Source: Chlorophyllum brunneum
Lineage: Eukaryota > Basidiomycota > Agaricomycetes > Agaricales > Agaricaceae
Reading direction: 5' to 3'
Assembly (NCBI GenBank): GCA_963576785.1
Contig: OY756151.1
Span: 868,001-932,000 of the forward strand
Length of the DNA: 64,000 nt
In this document: positions 26,485-38,775 of the stretch, one piece after another
Layout of the letters: each line of letters opens with the position of its first letter
Numbering within the stretch: position 1 is the first letter of the stretch
Program-made: the position numbers and the translations under genes
Notes under the pieces: model-generated
What the model was told of the DNA's origin: nothing
The model's database searches: none
Seen by the model: the letters and a program-made list of their open reading frames with translations, nothing else

Positions 26485-27513
26485 ATGTCTTCCAACATCA
26501 AGAACGCCATCGGCCGCGGCCTCAAGTTCAAGGCCAAGGTCCGAGGATGGCTACAACCATTTGTGCCTCGCCCGGTTCCTGTGGACACAGCATCCAATCC
26601 CCGAGTTCACAGCGGACCAGATGCGGAGGCAGATCGCCCTGTCAAGCCTCCTAACAATGGTAGGTATCCACCTCATCTTCCTTCTGGAGTGAAATAACAT
26701 TCCCGCCTTTAGTCTTCCGCAAGTTGCGTGCACATCTTGGCCAGACCAAGAAGCCAAGGGCACCCCGTGTAGAGATTGTTGACCCGCTTAGAGACGAGTA
26801 CCATAAGTTTACTGTGCGCACTCGTGGACTTCGAGGACTCCCTCTGGATGTCTTCGTTGACATTGAGACAGAGATGTCCATCATTCATGAAGGTATGCTG
26901 GTTCGTACATTCTTACACTACACATGTTGACTAAAGGACGCAAGGCACCAGCAAGTTCACGTCCGAGGAGTCAGCCACATCCAGCTCAGACTCGTCCTTC
27001 CGTGCTTCGACTTTGCCCACGACCGTTACTGATATGGGCAGCGGAGGTGAGACAATTAAGCCGCCTGCAAATATCTCCTAGTGACCCTCTCCTATAGCCG
27101 GGTCTTCTGTGGATCAGGTTGTAGGCTTCCGGTATGTTTTGTACCCGGCTCTGACCTTACGCCTTGGTTAATTAGATGGCAGACCCGCTTCAAACTTCGG
27201 GTTCCTCTCCTATCCATGGAGTGTTCCATTTGACTCGGTCGTCCGAGCCCAGCCGGCTTTTATGCTTTTCACCTCTGATTTCCACCCAGAGATACACCCC
27301 ATGGAGAATAACTCTTCAATCGACAGCCCTTCAATCTTCGGGACCAGTTGCGAAGGGGAGGATGAGGGAGACGACACCTCGTCCTATTACACATGCCCCG
27401 TCGCTTGTCCTGAATCCAAGAGACGACTTCACGACATCGGCGACACATTGACGCTGCGTGCAGTCCTCCTCGCCAATGGTCCAGTCCCGTGGGACCTCGA
27501 CGACTTTACCTGA
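26485..27513 (+). CDS. uncharacterised fungal protein, basic N-terminus and acidic C-terminus
   Basis: Not recognised. The ATG at 26485 opens MSSNIKNAIGRGLKFK. A donor in AACAATG/GTAGGT joins VFRKLRAHLGQTKKPRAPR and VEIVDPLRDEYHKFTV, RGLPLDVFVDIETEMSII. A second intron (from GAAG/GTATGC) leads to a Ser/Thr-rich exon (TSKFTSEESATSSSDSSF). The last part is ambiguous. One splicing solution reaches the acidic frame ending GPVPWDLDDFT at 27513, with WSVPFDSVVRAQPAF before it; another ends early near 27235. I favour the first because it keeps a long, compositionally coherent frame with EGEDEGDDTSSYY. No domain, signal peptide or membrane segment is seen. Confidence 0.45.
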
Positions 27514-29224
27514 GTATCATTCAATTATGCTCTCAGCATTTACTATCCATCAATTATCAGCATACACTCCACTATCTATTCCCTATTTTCAAAGACCTAT
27601 GCATATACCAACTTACAATGGCGAGCCTACTAGTCGGAATTTCGGAACACCCTATTCTTCTCTACCGTACCATGGATACCACCCATATTTCCCTGCTCAT
27701 TGAACTTCCTATCCCTTCTATTCTGGTCCTACGTGGCTCCATTCACATTCAGGTGTGGTGAGTCCTTCGTCACTTAGGTCGTATTCTTACTCATTTCAGT
27801 TAGTATAGCCTTAGCCAACTGTGGACACCAACGTTCACCGCATACACCTACCGTGGCGCCCTGCCACTGAGAATTGGCTTGTCATTTCCTCCCACGACAG
27901 TGGGCATTTCCATCCAAGTGATCAACAGGATTACTCCCAGGCAGACCCACCCAATCAACCTCCCCACATTGCCACATCTATCCCAAAGCTTCAACTGCTC
28001 TCCTCAATCCTCCACATATTATCGGACACTGGTCGTCATAGTTCTATCCATATACAATCCCGACGCAATACCACTTCTACTGCAACACCTAGAATGCAAA
28101 ACCAAGGTCCATCTCCCACGGACCTGTCATTGCTTGTCCACCATCGCAGACCATCCTGAGAACCCTTTATGTCCGATGAACAATTCACCAACGCACTCGT
28201 CGATTAATCTTCCAGCTCGCGCTGAGAACTAGGGATGTCCGTTATATCGGCCCCCACGTTTCCAAACCCATCGATCCCACAACGCCATCGGTCTCTTCTA
28301 TCGAGCGCCTACTCTCCTTTACGCCTTCGGGGATAGACCATCATCTTCACTTATATCGGCCCCCGCCAGTGCTGTAGATCGACTAACCGCCACCGCACTG
28401 AGACGTAGGAACATCCAGCATATGGACCCTACGTTACCCGGACTGTCATGTGTCTAGATTTCGTCCATGTCGATAACCCCGCAGACCCTGGCCGCTGCTG
28501 AAGGAAGTCACACGCGGGAAATACACCTCCCACTCAACATTCGGTCTCTACCACCTACGTTCATATGCATAACGACCTCATCTCATCTATCTGCTTGTGT
28601 TTCTCTGCGTCCTCCGCCACTATGCGACATGCGACCCACTCACTGCAAGTCATTATTTCCCACAACCCCCCTTTCATCTACTACTGCCGTCGCTCCATCT
28701 ACCTCGATAATTTGCAGTGGTCCGTTCGATATCCTCTCCACTCACTTCCAGCTGTCATTCTGCTACCCTATAGCGCTTGGCCTGAACTTCTCTTGGATTG
28801 TGACCAGGATATACAGAATGCCCCGTTCCGGGTATCAACCCAATGGTACGACTGCTGCGACTTCCCGACCCTCCACTGCTATGCTATTGAACCGATCTGC
28901 TTGCTGCCTGCGTCTCTCTCGCTCCCTGCATACCCTGTCCGCCTATATCTGCACACACATATATTCATACCGGTATCTACGCGACGATATCGCCCCGAAG
29001 CCGCCTTCTCTTTGGTTGATTTACTCATTATATATCGGAAGCTTGAGCGAACTTGGTTTCTCTTCATTCTATCACAAACCGATCTCGAATTTAATCGCTA
29101 TAGCCATATGTCGGTATCTATTACATAGCAGAAAACTCATAAATCGGAACCTGTAAAAAGCACTGGTATTATATTCCTCCAAATACACACATGTTTATCA
29201 CGTGTCAACACATTTTGACGTTAC
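27514..29224. other. long pyrimidine-biased noncoding stretch
   Basis: The plus strand is markedly C/T-rich over ~1.6 kb. Two overlapping frames (28467-29156 and 28565-29128) stay open because of this bias and show no domain. A 14-base exact repeat TTATATCGGCCCCC occurs at 28242 and 28351. Confidence 0.4.
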
Positions 29225-31336
29225 ATGCTCTCTTCCTCAACCACGATCTTCTGGCCTCTAGAACTTACACAGAAATCAGGTATTTTTTATGGATGGAAGA
29301 GACCCGCATACTGTGCAGCCGGAGTCCTTGACGTTGCCACAGTGAGTAGTACACTATATACGTTCTCTGTTACTCACAGTTCATAGGAAGACGATGCATC
29401 CAGGGTGTTAGAATCTGCATGCACGACGCCCGCATGGCACGCGTTACAGGGTTCTTGTGGAGGGAAGCCGGAGGTTCTGGGATATTGTGAATATGATGCA
29501 TCAATCGACGAGCTCAGGTTTGTGTCCTGGTAGGTTCATACACAAGTTTAATCTTTCTTAGTAACTAACCGCGATGCAGGAAGACACAACCTATTCTAAT
29601 CCTATACCATCGTCACCCTTTAAGCTCTCTGAGGTTCTATACCTCTGATGCTTCCATCTTTGCCCCGCTCCCTTCGAGGTCCTCTGTTAGTGGTCCCTCA
29701 GAGGCCTTTGCTAGACTGCACTCCCAAGACTTTACACGACCACCTCGACCCGGGCTCGAACATGCTCTCAACCAGGTCACCCTTGATCAGTTCAATGCTT
29801 CAAAACTACTAGAGGCTACGATTGCAGATTCCTCCGCTCGCATGTTGCCCGCGACTGCTATTGTCTTATTTTCCATCAGTGCCCTCACAACTCTCCTTGC
29901 TCGGCCGCTTCACGCACTCTTCCGCCTTGTTAGGGCGCTTGTGAATGTACCGACTTCCGCATCTTCTATTTTCAGGGACATTTCCGCAATCGTCCAACAA
30001 ATCGAAGTCCGTGCAGAACAAGCCAAGTACTTCGTTACCGAGATACCCCACCTTCGCAACCGCGGCGAATCCGATATCACGAATTATGCCGTTCGCTACA
30101 CCAATTTTTTCAATACCATCTGGATGATCTTGAATGACATCACAATTGGGATGGCGTTCGGGTCATTCCTCAAGGAGAATGCACCAAGCCTCGCCAAAGC
30201 CGTTGATGGACTGCTTCACAAACACCTGGCTCACAGCATCATCTTCACCCTCCGGTGGCTCGACTCTTGGCCGGCTGGTCTCAAACTCAATACCGAACTG
30301 AGCCAATTCTATTCTCATATGTTTATAGGGTTCATACAGCTCTGGCAGCGGGGCCTTGGACAGATCACGCCTTATAGCGCGGATATCATCTACGCACTTG
30401 GTGTAATGAGCACCTCCGGTGGGATGTCGCTTGTAATTTCAGCAATAATGGATCTCGTGGCTATTTCCACAGCACATATTTATGCGTGTTATTTCTTCAC
30501 CGGCCTGATCTACTATCGAATGCTTAAAACTGCAGGCTCGCTATTCAACCTCTTCCGCGGTACGCAGTTCGCGATCAATGTAATGGCGCAAGTCTGACTC
30601 CTGCTTTAGGTAAACGATATAATGTCTTGAGAAATCGAGTCGATTCTTGGGAATACGATATTGACCAGCTCCTATTCGGAACCATCTTATTCACCCTTTT
30701 GGCGTTCCTCTTCCCGACGGTGTTGGTGTATTACGCGCTCTTTGCCATTGTATGGTCTCTTTGCTTTGCCCCTCGTCTTCTGGCAGATCTCATGTCCATT
30801 GCAGATTCGTTTTGCCATTCTCTTACTTCTTGCATGCATGGAGTTCCTTCTTACCCTCATCAACCACTTCCCCCTCTTCGCTCTCATGTTACGCGTCAAA
30901 GACCCTTGGAGATTACCAGGTTCGTTTATCCTCATGAGAACTGTGTTGCTCCCCTGACCGATCCGAGCTAGGTGGAATATTCTTTCGGCCTAAAGAGCCC
31001 CAAGGAAAGCCAGGGGTGGGTAGCCGCGTTCATCTCGTAATAGAGGTGCGTGCCAGGTGTTTACCGAATGTCGATTGTTGATGTGCTCAAGGGACTTAGA
31101 ACCAGGCTGTTCCACTATCGCTTCTATTTTTCCAATACGGTACGGAATACTTTCACTTATTCACGCCGTTGTATTAAATATATTCTCCAGTGGAGCTTTC
31201 AAGGACGCTGGCGCGACATTATAACCCTTTGAGGTTGGCATGGTGCTTGCTGAAAGGCGAATATCTAGGAGCGATCTCGCACTACGAGATGAGATATTCT
31301 ACAGGGCAGGACATCGCGGCAACACCGCCATCATAG
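29225..31336 (+). CDS. GPI1: GPI1 / PIG-Q, subunit of the GPI-GlcNAc transferase
   Basis: Subunit of the ER-membrane complex that transfers N-acetylglucosamine to phosphatidylinositol, the first step of GPI-anchor synthesis. Eight exons: 29225-29341, 29387-29517, 29580-30559, 30610-30749, 30805-30919, 30972-31045, 31100-31139, 31191-31336; sum 1743 nt, 580 aa. The N-terminus contains IFWPLELTQKSGIFYGWKR, typical of the family. The conserved Gpi1 core includes GLKLNTELSQFYSHMFIGFI, RGKRYNVLRNRVDSWEYDID, QLLFGTILFTLLAFLFPTVL and a C-terminal NQAVPLSLLFFQY. Several hydrophobic membrane helices occur in the second half. Exon 7 is 40 nt. No lesions; all junctions GT-AG and in phase. Confidence 0.95.
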
Positions 31337-33589
31337 GGCTTCCCCATAGCTAAATCCTTGGGGTCGCCTGGATCACTACTCGGCCCGCCCGTGATTTCCT
31401 CCGTATGTCGAAGCGAAGTCAACTCATCCCCGCCTTCAATACGACTATCAAAATAGGAGTCGGGGTGTTTCCAATTCCTCGGAATCATAGCTATGGAAAT
31501 AGCCACAGTGAGTTGGGGAAGACTGGCAAGCCTGAATTTGGGTTCGCACCCAATGAAAATATTAGAGGATATGAGAGTGAAACAAGTCGTCGAATCCGCT
31601 CCAGAAATGGAGAAGTGTGCTCTTGGATGGGAACCCACGTACACTACAAGGAACGCGCTCTGCGTGATACCCATACCAGAAATGGCATCTCACTGACAGC
31701 AGTGACACCAGAAGTTTCCATTCATTGTATTTAGCACCAGTACGAAAATGAACCCAGTTTCATCTTGATTGGCTCTGCGACCTCCCTCACGAACGTAGCT
31801 CCGTTCGTACGGCTCGGGTCCGACAAGAAAGAATGTCCTCTTTTGAACTTGAAGAGTTATTTGAATGGCTGTAATGTATGGAAAGGTTGTCCGTGGCTAA
31901 GGACCGTGACCGCGCATTGGACGAGCTTCCCCCAGTCTGAGCCGCTTCAACGAATGGCTATGGTGTGAAAAGCCAGACAAATGGGACCTGGCGATCCGCA
32001 GAGGCGAGGGGCGCCCAGGAATGGGAGGATAAGTAATCAAGGCTCGGAAGTCATGAACCGCGCCAATGAACCAGCACCTACACACGATATCGACCGAAAC
32101 GGATACAGAAATGGTCAGGCTAGCAAGGACCACTTGGCCGTGCAGGGACTCATTGAAGCCGAGCAATGAGGGAGCTCCGAACCGAGGAATGAGTGCGTCT
32201 TCGAATCCCTGTGAGAATACGCGTAAATTGGCGAAATGTCTAGATATTGAAACCATGTTGAGTATGTAGACCACGGACATAATCCCTTACAGCTGTACTA
32301 AGGGTTCGATGCAGGGCCGGCCCTACATGGTCAAGTATTTTATGAGCAGATTCGCCAGGCAGCGTGTCACAGCTCACTGACCTAGTAGTGGACGGAGGCT
32401 CCATCCAGTAGTGGTTATCTGATAACATTCGCTTTTGGTTGCAGAGATCAAATAATATAAAGTCTGGCTCACTGGAGTAGCATGAAAGCCTTATTCGACT
32501 CTGTTAAGAGTAGGCCCACCGCCATCATCGTCGCAAAGCCCCTGTCTGTATTCCCCCGGTTCTTCCTTTCCATTTGACTTCCGTATGAACTCCGTTTAGC
32601 TTGGATTGTGATACTACCTTTTCTTTATCCCCTGTTTGCGTTGCAGAGTCCCCTTGACTTCGAGTTTCCGTGTGTTATAAAACTATGTATCATTCCCCTT
32701 TCACCTCAGTCGACGCATCGCTATCGTCGTACTGAGTTACTTCGTTCTTTAGACTCTACAGTAAGATCCTTCTCCACATCGGCCGCTTGACCTTCTGAAA
32801 GATATATTTTATGGTGTTACAACCTATGGTCTTTGGAATCATTTTCAGTTGACCTGGCCTCCCCGCAAATGAGCAGCGTTTAATGTGTCATCCACAGGGA
32901 GTTTTACCGAGAATGTTTCTTGGCCATTCTATCTGTCATCGCTATCCTTGCAATGTCTTCTCGGCATAAAGGCATCCTCACTGACCCCGGGAGTGACTTA
33001 ACTCTGAGGCCAATCCTGCACAGGAGTTGTCTATCCCACACATTGACCGGGTTATCCATCGTCTCTTGTATACTCTTCCTTGCGTTGCCAAACTGTATCG
33101 ATTTCTGCGCGACCAAATGTCGATAGTCCACGGGGAATATGCCGCTCTGGCGTTTTACGTTCATCATATCCTTGTCCGCGGCGAGGCCCGTGTCCTTGGT
33201 GTTGTGGGAATATTGGACATCACTCTCCACGTCTCTTCGTTATTAGGTCACTCAAGTGGCGTATGCGACGCTTGACCCGTCTTTCCAACAGTCGCATTCA
33301 AACATCCCAAACAACAACAACCCTGTCTGTCACCGGTGTGAACTACAAATATGAGGCACAACAGTTCTGTGATAGGTTCCACGTATATTGTAACCAGTCT
33401 CCCGGCACTAGGGACAAATGCGTTCCTCGGACAATCAAAGCTCCCAGTTGCACAAAGTCCCTTCTGTGCACCCCTGGTTTTTCCGTCCGGCCTTCGTCGC
33501 TATCAATGACTATGCACATTCCCCAGTTCACTCAAGTCTAGTACACCTACCGGGTACTCCGCGTCGACTGGTACGACTCGTTGATTCCT
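31337..33589. other. no supported gene; weak minus-strand hydrophobic frames
   Basis: Minus-strand frames at 31282-31674 and 31897-32280 contain hydrophobic stretches (TCFTLISSNIFIG, VVLASLTISVSVSVDIV) and could be remnants or exons of a membrane protein, but I cannot assemble a gene or name a family. The rest, up to the left boundary of the inverted repeat, shows no coding signal. Confidence 0.3.
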
Positions 33590-34080
33590 GGCTCGCTAGC
33601 GTAGGTAGTCTACCTCAGACGAACTCGCCAGGCCACCGAGCATATGCCCGGTATATCTTCCCTTGTACAAGTTCTGGCAAACAAGTGTCAATTGTTTGCA
33701 GTGAAAACGCAGCTGGGAGTGCGGTGGTGACCCCCGTCGAAGTCAGCCTCAGCATCCACGTATACCCATACTGCCAACGGTACTGGTCTCATCACGCAAC
33801 AAGGAGAAGGCCAGAGTGACACAAAGCGACTTACGCAGTGTCGACTACGAATGTCTGTTAGTTCGGGGACGACAAAGTCAACATCGGTTGCGACAGTGAA
33901 ACCAAACATGTCGATCCTGAAGGGGTACAAACATCGGGATCTCCGCCCTGAACTCATGGCAGTCGGGTGATATTCTTCAGGACTGCAGAGAAGCCCTCGT
34001 GAGAAGAAAGACGACTGGGAACAAAACCACCGTTCATTTCAGCCCCGTTCATCCCCCCAAACTCTTTTCGTACCGTCATC

Positions 34081-35440
34081 ATGCAGCAACCAGCTACCGC
34101 AACTCACATTCCCCTAGATATCATCGAAGAATTTTTGTCTCATTTGCCTGCATCGGACAAAAGAACCCTTGCCAGCGCTGCCCAGGTTTCGAGTAGCTGG
34201 CTGGGCCCAGCTCAAAGAAGACTTTTCGCAAACATTGCTGTCCGTCCGGTGCCTGACGCTGGTTTGGCCAAGATGGCTCAGTCTGAGCACTCCGACCACC
34301 TCCTTGGGCTCGTCCGGGGAGTCCACTTTAGTTCTCCCGAACAACTCAAGGGAAAACCAGCGGAGCACACGGCTTACCGGATTCCATCTTCTCTGATTCG
34401 CCCACTGGCTAGAGCCACCAATTTGACTGCCATCCACTTCTCGTGTACGTTTTCCTGGAACGATCTCTCGAAGAAAGAAGTCGAGGCCTTCGCGGCTGTC
34501 CTCAGTCTCCCAACACTACGCGAAATATCGTCTCACCCGCCCCTAAACTGCCCGCTCCCGTTTCCAATCCTTCTCTACTGCCCAAATATCCAGAGAGTGG
34601 GAATGCGGTGCCCCAACATGGGGGAATACTTCAACGAGGACGATATCTTTCGGGGCTTCCTTGATGCATTAGCAAAAGTGGGGCATCTACAGCCACCCGT
34701 TCTCCATTACCTGAATCTTGGGGACACCGGCCTGATTCGCGCGTTCTTGAGGTTTGCGGCCAAACGTAAATGGAGTTTCCAGAACGGGCTTGAGAAATTG
34801 GTGCTTGACTACATCGATGTACCTTCCAGCAATGTGGTGAATGTCACACCATCGAAAATTGTAGGGAGCTTCCTCAGGGAGGTTGGGAGTACCCTGAAGA
34901 AGCTTCGCCTGAATGTTATGAGACCAAGTGAGTAGCTATTAACACCGTTCTGCTTGGCATGTGTTCAATTCTGTCATAGTGGCTAGGCGAGGTTCTGTGA
35001 TGGTTGCAAATGACCTCGGATGTCTAGCAAGGCTCGAAAGCCTCAAGATCACTCTGACCATTCTAATGAATGCGACAGGCGTAGAGGTCGTGCCGTTCCC
35101 CGTTGACTGGCTTCTTCCGATTTTGGAATCAGTTCCAAATTTGCGCCAATTCATTTTAACATATGAGCTCGTCATTCCTGAATATCTGATGAACTCTCCA
35201 TCTGGTCTGTTTCTGAAAATTTGCAGGCTACTATGCCAATTTCTGGACCATAGGCTTGTGTCACATTGTCAGGTACTGGAAGAAGTTGGCGCATATGTGG
35301 GCGTGTATCGGATAGATGCACAGGAAATGACTTTCCCGAGGGCCAACGGCATCCGGCAGGATATAGCTGAATTTCCACAGTTGACCCGAAAAGGTACTAC
35401 AGTAACTGCCGAGCTCTCGTTTTACGGGTTACAGACGTAG
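34081..35440 (+). CDS. F-box-like protein 1, left-arm copy (435 aa)
   Basis: Two exons, 34081-34927 and 34980-35440 (1308 nt), with a 52-nt intron. The N-terminus HIPLDIIEEFLSHLPASDKR and LASAAQVSSSWLGPAQRRLF is a typical fungal F-box-like opening (IP.DIIEE...L.. followed by L..C/A..VS..W...A...LF). The remainder resembles the leucine-rich, repeat-poor tail of Agaricomycete F-box proteins, which recruit substrates to SCF ubiquitin ligases; the substrate is unknown. It converges with F-box-like gene 2, whose stop lies 20 bases away. The first 284 codons give exactly the same protein as the copy at 48502-49864; exon 2 differs at many residues and is one codon shorter. Confidence 0.8.
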
Positions 35441-35460
35441 GATACCTATTGGCTAGGAAT

Positions 35461-37071
35461 TTACTTGCGGGTATTATAATCACTATCAATGATGCAACAT
35501 GGTCGGTTTGTTACTCGGAAATTTGTCACGACTTCCTTCACAAAGCCTTTGACCAACGGGTCCGGGTCGTTCCGGGTGGGTACAAAAGGGTCAGGTATGA
35601 CCATGTAAAGAAGATATCTTCTTCCACCGATACGAATTGGTGGACATTTGAACCGTTTCAACCTGGGAAGCTGCACAACTGTTTCCAGCCAGCTGACCTG
35701 GGACATTGCATCAGTCTATACATGGCGGCGGGTCTGATTATTCCTCACTAAGACATCCGCATTTTTCGCCGTCACATCATCGGCCCGGATTGACATCCAA
35801 CAACATATGTATTCCAGCAATCGACATCGTGCCACTGCCTCCAGATGCTCCGATGGTAGAACCTTCGACCACGCAGTCGTAAGATTCCCTCCTATCCTCA
35901 GCCGTTTTAACGAATTTGAGTGAGTGGGCAAGACCGAAGAGAAAAATCGATCCACAAGCCGGCGCGAATCATCAAGAGCATGCCCGGGCTTCAGTTCCAG
36001 CTGCTCGATGTCGGAATACGAGGACAGGTAGTTGAAGACCCCTGGGTGATGAATAACGTCGATGAAGATGCCCTTGAGGAAGATGCGCTCCGCTGATAGG
36101 ACCTGGAAGATTTCTCCAATATTACGTCCCCCAGATGGGCTTGGGTCAAATCTAATCCTAAGCTTCTCCAGGCGACGGAAGTGGCGGATGTGTCTACGAA
36201 AGTCGTCTGAGGTAACAATGATGGCGCGAGTTTCGAGGGACCTCAGCTTCAGGTCTGTTGGGAGTGACGAGACTGCACCAAATATATCCTCGAAGGTCAC
36301 TGGTGGACCGAAATCTTTGTAGAGGTGAAGAGCAGAAGGAATAATGAACGTGAAGCTCTCGAGATCCGGAGAATGTGCTACCATAGCTGATATCTGTGAC
36401 AGCATGTGAGAAGACGGTCGTTTCTCACAGCACCATTTCACCGCGAGGATGTGCAGATTGGATAGAGGCAGTGGAAGTTCGAATCCCGGCGCTTCGATAT
36501 GTGGACGTAGGGCTAAGATCAATTCTCTGATGTTCGTCAATGAGCCAAGGCAACTCGTCACTCTCTCGACTGCAGATGGGGGGTAACCTCTGCTTGCCAA
36601 CGTGTGGTCCCAGCTGTTAACCGTGAATAACACTAGCATGAGCAGTGTCAATCCTCAACCTGTGATAGACACGCACTCGATGGAGTGGAGGTTGACCAAG
36701 GCGGGGATCAATGCCTCCAGCAAGCTGAACCACGGACTGAAGTCTAGGTCGAGATCGGTGAAGGTTGTAAGCCGTAGATGTCTAACGTTGCGAAATACTG
36801 ATCCCTTCCCCGATGCCACTGCTGTTTTGATATCCTCGCATCGTTTGAGAGGTGTGGTGTAGCCAAAAAACACCTCGAACTTTGAGAAGAGAACAGGAGA
36901 GACCAAGTCGTGGAGCTGCCTTGACGTGAGGCGCAATTGGCGGAGCGTATCCTTGTGATTCGAGACCTAGACAAAGAGGGTCAAATGTCGCTTCACCCGC
37001 GATAAGAACCTTACGAGGTCGATGATCCTATGGGATATTTCATTGGGAAGCGCGCTGAGGGGATCCGACAT
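35461..37071 (-). CDS. F-box-like protein 2, left-arm copy
   Basis: The start ATG at 37071 gives MSDPLSALPNEISHRIIDL, an F-box-like N-terminus. Intron 1 spans 36967-37014. Exon 2 continues VSNHKDTLRQLRLTSRQLHD to SIECVSIT. The next junction would be a 27-nt GT-AG gap (36633-36659), too short for a normal spliceosomal intron; removing it keeps the frame into VLFTVNSWDHTLASRGYPP. A last intron (donor after VLVR-coding region at ...GTCTTA/GTGAGG, acceptor CCCAG) joins VSWLETVVQLPRLKRFKCPP, ending at 35461. The body is leucine-rich (LSNLHILAVKW, LRSLETRAIIV). It probably acts as an SCF adaptor; whether it is functional depends on the 27-nt segment. The right-arm copy shares the same structure. 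Confidence 0.65.
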
Positions 37072-37130
37072 CAAGATATGTGTAAAGGAGTGGCACAGGA
37101 TAGGCCACGATGAGGCTATAAATGAGGTTG

Positions 37131-38775
37131 GTGCTGGGTGGCCTGCTTATCTTGGAAATCAGTGACGTTTAAAGGTGGGAACACCAATGAGGGAAGTAAG
37201 GACGATGTCCCCTATTCTCCGGTAGTAGATTATGCAGCGTATCGCGGACACGATGCGTAGCTGGGTGGTGGTGGATCAGAAACGTCTGCAGAGCTAGGAG
37301 AATCTCTGGTAGTGCGCAAAGCACCCCCATGTACTCTCTCTGTTATATCCCGAAAAATGGTTGTGCAGGGCCGGGGTGCAAGAGGTATTTCCGAGTCGCC
37401 ACAAGTAAACGGTTGGCCGGACTCAATTTCGTCAAACGAGTTTTATATATGCATAAAGGAATGGGGTTTTGTTCGTATGATGTACGAGGTAGTCATGGTT
37501 AGGTGGTCATGCCTGATTAGACTGGGAATGTCAGATCGACCGAGCACCCACATACTACTGCTTGGGCTCCTATTCAACTTGCCAAGGACGAGAGGCTCGT
37601 GGGGCGTGTCCAGGACATTACGGAAGAGGTAGTTGTTGAGGAGTACGACCCACGGGCAATACTTCTCAATCTTGAGCATCTCGCGCTCCTTCGTTTGATT
37701 TTACCTGTATCACCATATACACTATCTTTCAAAGATATCAGCGGAAAATTGTCCCACCAGAGGCACAGGTGAAGGCATGAAATTAGTGGTAACGATATTT
37801 CCAATAGATATCGATATACCACGGAGCCCTTAGTCTCAAACCAGGTTCGGATACGATCAAGGGCAATCGTATAGAGAGAGTTCCGAGATGTAGAAAGTTG
37901 ATTCTATGGCGCTGCGTGGGCCTGACGCGGGGGTTGCATTTGTCGGTGTATGTCCTGAAGGGTGAGGCTAACGACAGGCCGTGGTGATCGAGGCTAGTGA
38001 GGAGCGGGGGCCATTTGGAGAAAGATACAGAAGACTTGAAAGGGCCGTGTGGGGGGGAGAGTCCTCGGAAGGAAGGAGTAGATACAGATAAACATCCACA
38101 GGGGTCTAGTGGGACCGAGGAAGCCAGGGGAAACTGCCATGACAACATTGAGGGGTAATGTGAGCACACTTATCGTGAGACGAGAATAACGACAACGCGT
38201 ACGCGACGAACCTGTAACACTATATGTGGTCACCTTCACAACCCTGGTCTGATCGTTGGATGTGGTGCCCGGTTTGACGAAAATGAAGTCTGCATAGTAT
38301 CACAACCTTTATGATTCAGTGCACCTTCACCCAAATTTTAGGTTAATAAGTGAGCACCAGCCAAAACGACGTGCAGAAGTACGTACATAAGACATCTTCG
38401 GCGTTTCTCTAGACCGTTACATGTCGCGGTCAAAGTTACAACGACCATTTCTGGAATGCTTGATGAGTCTGGTGAATATTGATAAAAAGACTAGGGCTGT
38501 GTGATACATGGGACTGAGGTACGTCTTCTAGACAAACGCATCGGACGCGCTGCAGGAATTACCTCACGTGATTTTGGGTCCATCTCACACCCCGAATGCA
38601 CTAACATGGGCCCAGCTCGGGATTTGTCGCTCCGGGGTGGGAGGGGCATTGTACCTCATCAGTTATCATCGGCCGTGATATTTTCGAAGCAGTCCTTCAA
38701 TTCATCATTCACGAGGCTGACAATAACCTAATGGTGGAATAGGAAAGTGAAAGATGTGGTTATCCCGAGATAAAG
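37131..38775. other. spacer; possible F-box gene remnant (minus)
   Basis: Minus-strand frames at 37443-37679, 37574-37822 and 37783-38169 contain phrases such as RINFLHLGTLSIRLPL and IKRRSARCSRLRSIA that recall the F-box/LRR style of the neighbours but are in different frames and cannot be joined cleanly. I treat this as a possible decayed F-box-type gene, at low confidence. Confidence 0.25.

Larger units (their letters stand above)
33590..37130 (+). repeat. left arm of large inverted duplication
   Basis: Matches the reverse complement of about 46810-50355. The outer end is sharp: identity starts at GGCTCGCTAGCGTAG (33590) and the flanking bases are unrelated. The inner end fades around 37130. 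It contains two complete convergent F-box-like genes. The outer part (33590-34935) equals its partner in length (1345 bases on both sides), with only two substitutions noticed; the inner part is visibly more diverged. Confidence 0.93.

Noticed and set aside
28467..29156. Two long overlapping frames in the pyrimidine-rich stretch
   Set aside because: Both stay open because of base bias; no domain or signal peptide, and they overlap in different frames.
31282..32280. Minus-strand membrane protein gene
   Set aside because: Hydrophobic frames exist but cannot be joined into a gene with consistent junctions or assigned to a family.
33688..33957. Minus-strand frame conserved in both inverted arms (also 49988-50257)
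   Set aside because: Conserved only because the whole outer arm is nearly identical; it lies in the upstream region of F-box-like gene 1 and has no coding features.
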